Positions 8,199 to 12,625 of a DNA stretch of 12,625 nt are shown here, piece after piece (positions within the stretch are counted from its first letter, which is position 1; each line of letters begins with the position of its first letter). The position numbers and the translations under genes were made by a program. The notes under the pieces are model-generated. The model did not search any database. It saw only the letters and a program-made list of their open reading frames with translations, and had not been told where the DNA came from. The stretch is from NCBI GenBank assembly GCA_964628455.1, contig CAZVPD010000112.1:1-12625 (forward strand), written 5' to 3'. The DNA comes from JAQVWU01 sp964628455 (GTDB lineage: Bacteria; Bacillota; Clostridia; Oscillospirales; CAG-272).

Positions 8199-8238
8199 AA
8201 GAATACTTCAAGAATACGATGATCCGGAGGCACACATC

Positions 8239-9738
8239 ATGAAGAGACTCACTGTTTTCCTTATCCTCGCGGCAATGGCATTTACTTTTATTCCGGGCTG
8301 CTCGGAAGCGGCCGAGACCGGAACGGTAGAGACAACGGCATCCGTCGGGGAAACGACGGACGGAGCCGAAACGACGGCTGATGTGATCGAGCTCAATCTG
8401 CCCGATGAGAATTACGGCGGCTATGAATTCAAAGTGCTGACAAAAGGCGATTTTGACGTTCACTGGAAATCAAAAGACATTTATTCCGAAGAAATCACCG
8501 GGGACGCGCTCAAAGACGCCGTTTATACGCGAAACCTATGGCTTTTTGAGGAATACGGCGTAAAGGTCACCGATATCGGCGCGGAAGACCCTTATGCAGT
8601 AGGTTCGAAATCGGTGCTTGCGGGAGCCGACGAATACGACATGTTCTGCGTTCACATCGCTTCGAGGACCGCTTCCTTTGTTTCGAACAATATGCTTTTA
8701 AACCTGTATGATATACCGAACATCGACCTTTCGCAGCCTTATTACGATCAGAACAGCGTGAAAAGTCTGTCGGTCATCAACAAACTGTATTGCGTCACGG
8801 GCGATATGGTCACCATGGACAACGACGCAACCTGGGTTGTCCTGTTCAACAAGGACATAGCGGATGAATTGAAATTCGAGTCGGCCTACAACGGTACGTT
8901 CTATGACCTTGTCAACAACCTGAAATGGACCCATGACGTGTTCTATCAGACCATACGGGCTGCCGCGTCGGACCTGAACGGCGACGGCGTCATGGACGAA
9001 ACAGACCAGTGGGGGCTCGAAAGCGAAGGATTCAACGCCTATGCGCTGCTTGTTGGGTCCGGAATGACGAGTTTTTCAAAAGACACAGACGATTATCCCT
9101 ATGCTTCACTGTACAGCGAGACCGCGTATGAAATTCTCGATCAGGCCATCACAGTCATGCGGGACAAAACGGTCACGATGTATGTTTCGGATTGGACGTC
9201 GAAATTTCCGGATGTCTGGACCGACCTGATGGACAAAACCTTTTCGGACGGACGTTCGCTGTATAATTTCGCGGGACTGAACCGCGTTACGCTTTTCCGT
9301 TCCATGGATACCGACTTCGGCATCCTTCCCGTTCCGAAATATACCGAAGAACAGGACAGATATTACTGCCCCGTCAGCCTGTGGTGTTCGAACTGCATCG
9401 CCATACCGAAAACCGCGACGGACGTCAGCCGGACCGGACTTGTCATCGAAGCCATGTCATGGAAGTCGAAATATACCCTTCTTCCGGCTTATTACGACAT
9501 CACACTCAAAGGCAAAGCTTCACGCGACGAGGAATCGCTTGAAATGCTTGATATGATCTTTGCGTCGACCATGTTCGACCTGGGAAACATGTATGACTGG
9601 GGCGGAATGGGTTCGGTTCCCGCAGCGCTCTGTGAAGCAAAGAGCGCGGAGAATTTCGCATCGAAAGTGACTTCCATCGAAAAAGCGACCGCGGCAGCCC
9701 TTGAAAAATTTATCGCAGGCATATCCGCCGAAGAATAA
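8239..9738 (+). CDS. Extracellular solute-binding lipoprotein, probable sugar ABC transporter component
   Basis: This is a membrane-anchored substrate-binding protein, 499 residues, expected to capture an oligosaccharide outside the cell for an ABC importer. A lipoprotein signal peptide (MKRLTVFLILAAMAFTFIPGC) ends at lipobox Cys21, followed by a Thr/Glu/Ala-rich linker (about 22-50). The rest resembles the family 1 solute-binding fold. DLNGDGVMDETDQWGL (from about 245) is the Ca-loop-like DxNGDGxxDxxD segment common in clostridial sugar-binding proteins. ATG 8239 is chosen because GGAGG (8226-8230) lies 8 nt upstream; an in-frame TTG at 8170 falls inside the promoter and before the transcript start. 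No permease or ATPase genes adjoin it, so it must rely on a transporter encoded elsewhere. It is probably co-transcribed with the downstream sialidase-like gene, 62 nt away with no terminator between. The sugar it binds is not predictable from sequence. Confidence 0.85.
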   Translation: MKRLTVFLILAAMAFTFIPGCSEAAETGTVETTASVGETTDGAETTADVIELNLPDENYGGYEFKVLTKGDFDVHWKSKDIYSEEITGDALKDAVYTRNLWLFEEYGVKVTDIGAEDPYAVGSKSVLAGADEYDMFCVHIASRTASFVSNNMLLNLYDIPNIDLSQPYYDQNSVKSLSVINKLYCVTGDMVTMDNDATWVVLFNKDIADELKFESAYNGTFYDLVNNLKWTHDVFYQTIRAAASDLNGDGVMDETDQWGLESEGFNAYALLVGSGMTSFSKDTDDYPYASLYSETAYEILDQAITVMRDKTVTMYVSDWTSKFPDVWTDLMDKTFSDGRSLYNFAGLNRVTLFRSMDTDFGILPVPKYTEEQDRYYCPVSLWCSNCIAIPKTATDVSRTGLVIEAMSWKSKYTLLPAYYDITLKGKASRDEESLEMLDMIFASTMFDLGNMYDWGGMGSVPAALCEAKSAENFASKVTSIEKATAAALEKFIAGISAEE

Positions 9739-9775
9739 CCAAACGGTCAATATAAAAACCCGTCCGAACGAACAG

Positions 9776-9790
9776 CCGGTTCTATACCGG
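9776..9790 (+). repeat. Short hairpin before the sialidase-like gene RBS
   Basis: CCGGT and ACCGG form a perfect 5-bp stem around the loop TCTAT. The stem directly abuts the ribosome binding site GGGAGG (9791-9796). There is no T run, so it is not a terminator. It might stabilise the transcript end after processing or adjust relative expression of the two cistrons. Confidence 0.35.
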
Positions 9791-9800
9791 GGGAGGAATT

Positions 9801-10895
9801 ATGGGCACGATAGGCAAATTAACGCTGGACCTGCGTCCGGCAGAAAACAACCCGCGCAACAGCGAAGGCGCTTTTATCGAAACGGGTGACGGAGGGATCC
9901 TGTTCGCTTACAGCCGTTTTACGGGTTCCGCCGGGAACGACGACGCTGACTGCGATATAGCGGCCGTCATTTCCCGCGACGCGGGCGAAAGCTGGGGTGA
10001 ACCCCGCATTATCGCGCGCGCGTCGGATTTCGGGGTAAACAATCTGATGAGCGTATCGGCCATGCGCATGAAAAACGGAGATATCGGTCTCTTTTTTCTG
10101 GTCAAAGAAAATGCGGGACCGACGGAATTCGCGCTTGCCCTCTCAAAAGACGGCGGCAATTGTTTTTACAGCGTAAAAAGATGTCGGAGAAACTTCATCG
10201 AGGGATATTATGTCGTAAACAACGACCGGGCGGAAAGGCTGTCCGACGGCAGGATCGTATTGCCCGCGGCATTCCACAGGCTGACAAACAATCCCGACAG
10301 TCACCGCATCGAGCGGTTTGACGGCTGGGGGACGGGTTTTTTCTTCGTTTCCGAAGACGAGGGAGAATCTTTTTATGAGGCGAAAGGCCGCATCGTTCTG
10401 GATGAAACCGCTTATTCCGACACGGGTATACAGGAACCCGGACTTGTCGAACGCCGTAACGGGGTGCTCTGGGTTTACGCCCGCACCGACAGGGGCTTTC
10501 AATACGAGAGTTTTTCGTTTGACGGCCTCTCAAGCTTCACGCCGGTCCGGCAGTCCGTGTTTACCTCCCCCGCTTCCCCGATGAAAATCAAGAGGGACCC
10601 GTCGACCGGAATTCTATATGCTGTGTGGAACCCGATCCCGAATTACAACGGACGCAATCTTTCGGAGGCCGGATGGGGACGTACTCCCCTGGCAATCGCA
10701 AAAAGTAAGGACGACGGACTCAGCTGGTCGCCCCTGAAGCTTATCGAGGACGATGAGAAACGCGGTTACTGTTATCCCGCGCTGCATTTCACAGACGACG
10801 GAAGCCTGCTTGCCGGTTACTGTTGGGGCGGAGCGGAAGACGGAATGTGCCTCTGCAGACTCGGCATTAAGAAAATCGGCCTGGACGAAATATAA
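9801..10895 (+). CDS. Sialidase-fold (BNR/Asp-box) protein, cytoplasmic
   Basis: This is a 364-residue six-bladed beta-propeller protein of the sialidase superfamily, without signal peptide or transmembrane segment, so it should act on imported oligosaccharides in the cytoplasm. Four Asp-box motifs SxDxGxx(W/F) are visible at 58-65, 115-122, 184-191 and 302-309. Candidate active-site elements resemble those of GH33 enzymes: Glu212 in IQEPGLVE, Arg228 in VYAR, and a late Tyr in GYCYPAL (323/325). The N-terminal Arg lies in NPRNSEG (17-23) rather than the usual FRIP motif, so true sialidase activity is uncertain and another glycosidase activity is possible. The RBS GGGAGG (9791-9796) is only 4 nt from the ATG. 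The gene is the last cistron of the solute-binding protein operon and ends at a strong terminator. Confidence 0.8.
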   Translation: MGTIGKLTLDLRPAENNPRNSEGAFIETGDGGILFAYSRFTGSAGNDDADCDIAAVISRDAGESWGEPRIIARASDFGVNNLMSVSAMRMKNGDIGLFFLVKENAGPTEFALALSKDGGNCFYSVKRCRRNFIEGYYVVNNDRAERLSDGRIVLPAAFHRLTNNPDSHRIERFDGWGTGFFFVSEDEGESFYEAKGRIVLDETAYSDTGIQEPGLVERRNGVLWVYARTDRGFQYESFSFDGLSSFTPVRQSVFTSPASPMKIKRDPSTGILYAVWNPIPNYNGRNLSEAGWGRTPLAIAKSKDDGLSWSPLKLIEDDEKRGYCYPALHFTDDGSLLAGYCWGGAEDGMCLCRLGIKKIGLDEI

Positions 10896-10933
10896 AAAAC
10901 AGGGACGCGCTGCCGGCAGCGCGTCCCTGTTTT
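10896..10933. terminator. Bidirectional intrinsic terminator, 38-nt perfect palindrome
   Basis: The core arms ACAGGGACGCGCTGCC (10899-10914) and GGCAGCGCGTCCCTGT (10915-10930) are perfectly complementary, and AAA/TTT extend the pairing to 19 bp per side. T tracts follow the stem in both directions: TTTT on the + strand and six T on the - strand. It lies immediately after the sialidase-like stop (10895) and 3 nt before the stop of the convergent gene (10937), so it should end transcription from both sides. Confidence 0.95.
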
Positions 10934-10936
10934 AAT

Positions 10937-12079
10937 TTAAAATCTGCCCCACAGAAGGTCTTCCTTGCGTTTAAAATAATACAGGAAGTTTTCAAGCGAG
11001 ACGTCGGGCGGGACCGTATGGTCTACGGTCGGTATAAAACCGCCTTCTTCGATCAACGGCAAAAGGGAAGCGAGATGCGCATCGATGGCCTTTTTGCCTT
11101 TGGCAAGTTCCATTTTGTCCACAGCTCCCGAGAGTCTTAAGTCTTTTCCGTATTCTTTCCGGATGCGGACGGGATCCATACCGGCGACTCTTTCAAGCGG
11201 CCAGATGCCGTTCACACCCGCGTCCATCAGCAGAGGCAGCAGCATTTCACAGTTGCCGTCGGTATCGACAAACACATACTTCACGCCTTTCTGCTTATAA
11301 AAATCGGCAAGGCGCTTCATGTGAGGGAATATAAATTCCTTATATTTTGCGGGGCTGATCAGCGGACCGCTCTTCATGGACATGTCTTCGTTGATAAAAA
11401 CATAATCGCAGTCGGTAACGTCAAAAAACGGTTTTGACATTTCGATCGTAAAATCGGCAATAAACTCCATCATTTCATGTACGAGCATCGGGGCGTCGTA
11501 GAGGGCATAGCTGATGCCCTCGGTGCCCATGAAATCACGCGTCCTCCAGTAAAAACCCAGAGTGCTGCAGTTGCAGCCGAATATCAGGGGGATATCCCTG
11601 TTTTTATACCCCTCGATTTGCGCGGGATCGTCCCATCCCGCGGGATATCGCCTGCCGATGTCGACTTCCAGCCGCTTTTTCATCCGCCTGAAATCATCTG
11701 CGTTTTCGACCGGGAAACGCAGATATTCATCCATGCACATGCGCGAACCGTGGGCTGTGCCCTCGATCAGAGCCTTTCTGGTCCTTCCCTCGCCGTCCGT
11801 GAAAATTTCGTAACGCTCCGTTTTTTCAAGGAGCTTATATTCAAAAGCCGGCATCAGCCCCAGATGCACCGGAAAGAAGCGGCGTTTGTCCATTCCGAAA
11901 TAATCATCGCCCGTAAACCAGTCCCATGAAACCTTGCTTATATCAAGGCCTTCTTTCTGCCAGACGTCGACCGTTTGTCCCCATACCCCCGCTTCATAGT
12001 TCGGCACTTTGTCCACGGGTTTGTAATCCATCACGTTTAAAAAACGTTCTCTGCCGTTCAGTTTTTTATTGTTGAACAT
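10937..12079 (-). CDS. Uroporphyrinogen decarboxylase (URO-D) family protein, probably not heme-related
   Basis: This is a TIM-barrel protein of about 380 residues in the URO-D superfamily (PF01208), which includes HemE and the methyltransferases MtaA, MtbA and CmuA. Family-like segments are the N-terminal NGRERFLNVMDYKPVDKVP, the block EDMSMKSGPLISPAKYKEFI (about 231-250) and the terminal VDHTVPPDVSLENF. The strand that in MtaA-type enzymes carries the zinc ligands HxC reads DTDGN near 272-276, so the usual His-x-Cys motif is missing. Such divergent members occur beside glycan-use genes and have no assigned reaction that I can name; heme synthesis is unlikely here. AAGGAG lies 7 nt before ATG 12079 and 4 nt before the adjacent ATG 12082. 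The start overlaps the end of the upstream gene by 14 to 17 nt, which suggests translational coupling. Confidence 0.75.
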   Translation of the reverse strand: MFNNKKLNGRERFLNVMDYKPVDKVPNYEAGVWGQTVDVWQKEGLDISKVSWDWFTGDDYFGMDKRRFFPVHLGLMPAFEYKLLEKTERYEIFTDGEGRTRKALIEGTAHGSRMCMDEYLRFPVENADDFRRMKKRLEVDIGRRYPAGWDDPAQIEGYKNRDIPLIFGCNCSTLGFYWRTRDFMGTEGISYALYDAPMLVHEMMEFIADFTIEMSKPFFDVTDCDYVFINEDMSMKSGPLISPAKYKEFIFPHMKRLADFYKQKGVKYVFVDTDGNCEMLLPLLMDAGVNGIWPLERVAGMDPVRIRKEYGKDLRLSGAVDKMELAKGKKAIDAHLASLLPLIEEGGFIPTVDHTVPPDVSLENFLYYFKRKEDLLWGRF

Positions 12080-12625
12080 CATCAGGCTCCTTTATCTTAT
12101 CCTGTTTCACCCGCCGCAGTGTCACGGGACCGATCAGCCCGCTGCTCAGGGACTCCTCTTCGAATTTCAGCGTCCGCGCATGATAAGGACCTATCTGCGC
12201 GGGGGTAAACATTTTATTCGCGTCATGGCAGACATATTCGTTCGCCGCGGTATTGGATACGCGGACAGACAGCCTTGCCGTCTTGCGCTCTCCGCCGGCA
12301 ACATAGTAGGTATAGGGAGACATATTCCGGATACCCAGCGAAACCCCGTCCAGAAAGGCCTCGCAGGAATATTTTACCGTACCGAGGTCCAGTATGAATT
12401 CCTCTCCGCCGCATTCGATTTCCGTTTCATACAGGACATCGCCCGAAAAATCACGGCCGAATTCTTCCCTCCAGTCCCCGGTCCGGATATGCCGCGGCTT
12501 GTCGTCCGGCACAACGGAAAGCATGCCGCCGGAAGTCAGGACAAAACGGCGCAGGCATTTCGCGTCAAACGAAACGACTTCGGCAAAGACGTCTCCCGCA
12601 ATGCGCCGGGGGACCGTGCGGATCT
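12066..12625 (-). CDS. Glycoside-hydrolase-like protein, C-terminal fragment (runs off window)
   Basis: This reading frame stays open to the right edge of the window, so the gene starts beyond it and only about 186 C-terminal residues are visible. They form a jelly-roll, galactose-binding-like domain: FSGDVLYETEIE, then LDLGTVKYSCEAFLDGVSLG, then MSPYTYYV and LSVRVSNTAANEY. This pattern of a beta-sandwich with a GxV...xLNGxxLG...PPY sequence is typical of the sugar-binding domains of GH2-like enzymes and of the C-terminus of GH106-type alpha-L-rhamnosidases. An internal ATG at 12524 lies in the middle of conserved sequence and is not the true start. The catalytic domain is out of view, so the specificity is unknown. 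The gene shares an operon with the URO-D-family gene, which it overlaps. Confidence 0.65.
   Translation of the reverse strand, partial: IRTVPRRIAGDVFAEVVSFDAKCLRRFVLTSGGMLSVVPDDKPRHIRTGDWREEFGRDFSGDVLYETEIECGGEEFILDLGTVKYSCEAFLDGVSLGIRNMSPYTYYVAGGERKTARLSVRVSNTAANEYVCHDANKMFTPAQIGPYHARTLKFEEESLSSGLIGPVTLRRVKQDKIKEPDDVQQ

Larger units (their letters stand above)
7989..8238. promoter_or_regulatory. Divergent control region between FAD oxidoreductase and solute-binding protein genes
   Basis: This 250-nt AT-richer stretch contains no gene. It holds two outward-facing promoters (listed separately) and a 9-bp inverted repeat, AAGTCAATA (8102-8110) and TATTGACTT (8168-8176), that embraces both -35 boxes. 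A tandem AGAATAC repeat occurs at 8200-8206 and 8211-8217. Two self-complementary GCCGGC sites (8032-8037 and 8058-8063) lie in the leader of the leftward gene. The two transcription units are probably co-regulated. No obvious cre-type catabolite-repression site was recognised. Confidence 0.7.

Noticed and set aside
8170..8238. TTG start 23 codons upstream of the solute-binding protein ATG
   Set aside because: The TTG is part of the -35 box and precedes the predicted transcript start. The extension would also bury the lipoprotein signal peptide.

Overview
The window reads like a chromosome segment from an anaerobic Firmicute of the class Clostridia, probably an uncultured gut or rumen organism. 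The grounds are GGAGG-type ribosome binding sites, near-consensus sigma-A promoters, mid-range GC, a ComEC homologue, and a lipoprotein-type sugar-binding protein next to glycan-degradation genes. A run of 28 N inside one gene shows that this is a scaffolded draft, possibly a metagenome bin. No rRNA, tRNA, CRISPR array, insertion sequence or phage gene was seen.

Left part (1-3855, + strand): a consensus promoter at 72-100 drives two ABC exporter half-transporters separated by 5 nt. Each has a transmembrane domain followed by a nucleotide-binding domain. The first has Asp in place of the catalytic Glu after Walker B, and the second has a non-consensus signature (LSTGE). Together these predict a heterodimeric exporter with one active and one degenerate ATP site, as in TM287/288, LmrCD and BmrCD.

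Middle (3860-7988, - strand): a ComEC/Rec2-type DNA-uptake channel gene whose C-terminal metallo-beta-lactamase-like domain has lost its metal-binding motif. Upstream of it lies an FAD-dependent oxidoreductase of the PF12831 type, interrupted by the N run. The two are separated by 70 nt with no convincing terminator, so comEC may receive read-through.

Right part (7989-12625): a roughly 250-nt divergent control region carries two back-to-back promoters whose -35 boxes sit in the arms of a 9-bp inverted repeat. Rightward it drives an extracellular solute-binding lipoprotein and a cytoplasmic Asp-box (sialidase-like) protein. These end at a 38-nt perfect palindrome that acts as a bidirectional terminator. 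Converging on it from the right edge are a uroporphyrinogen-decarboxylase-family protein and the C-terminal part of a glycoside-hydrolase-like protein, whose coding regions overlap.

The right part looks like a small glycan-use locus: a binding lipoprotein captures an oligosaccharide, and a sialidase-fold enzyme, an FAD oxidoreductase and a glycosidase-like protein process it inside the cell. No transporter permease, sugar kinase or regulator is present in the window, and the substrate cannot be named from sequence alone.
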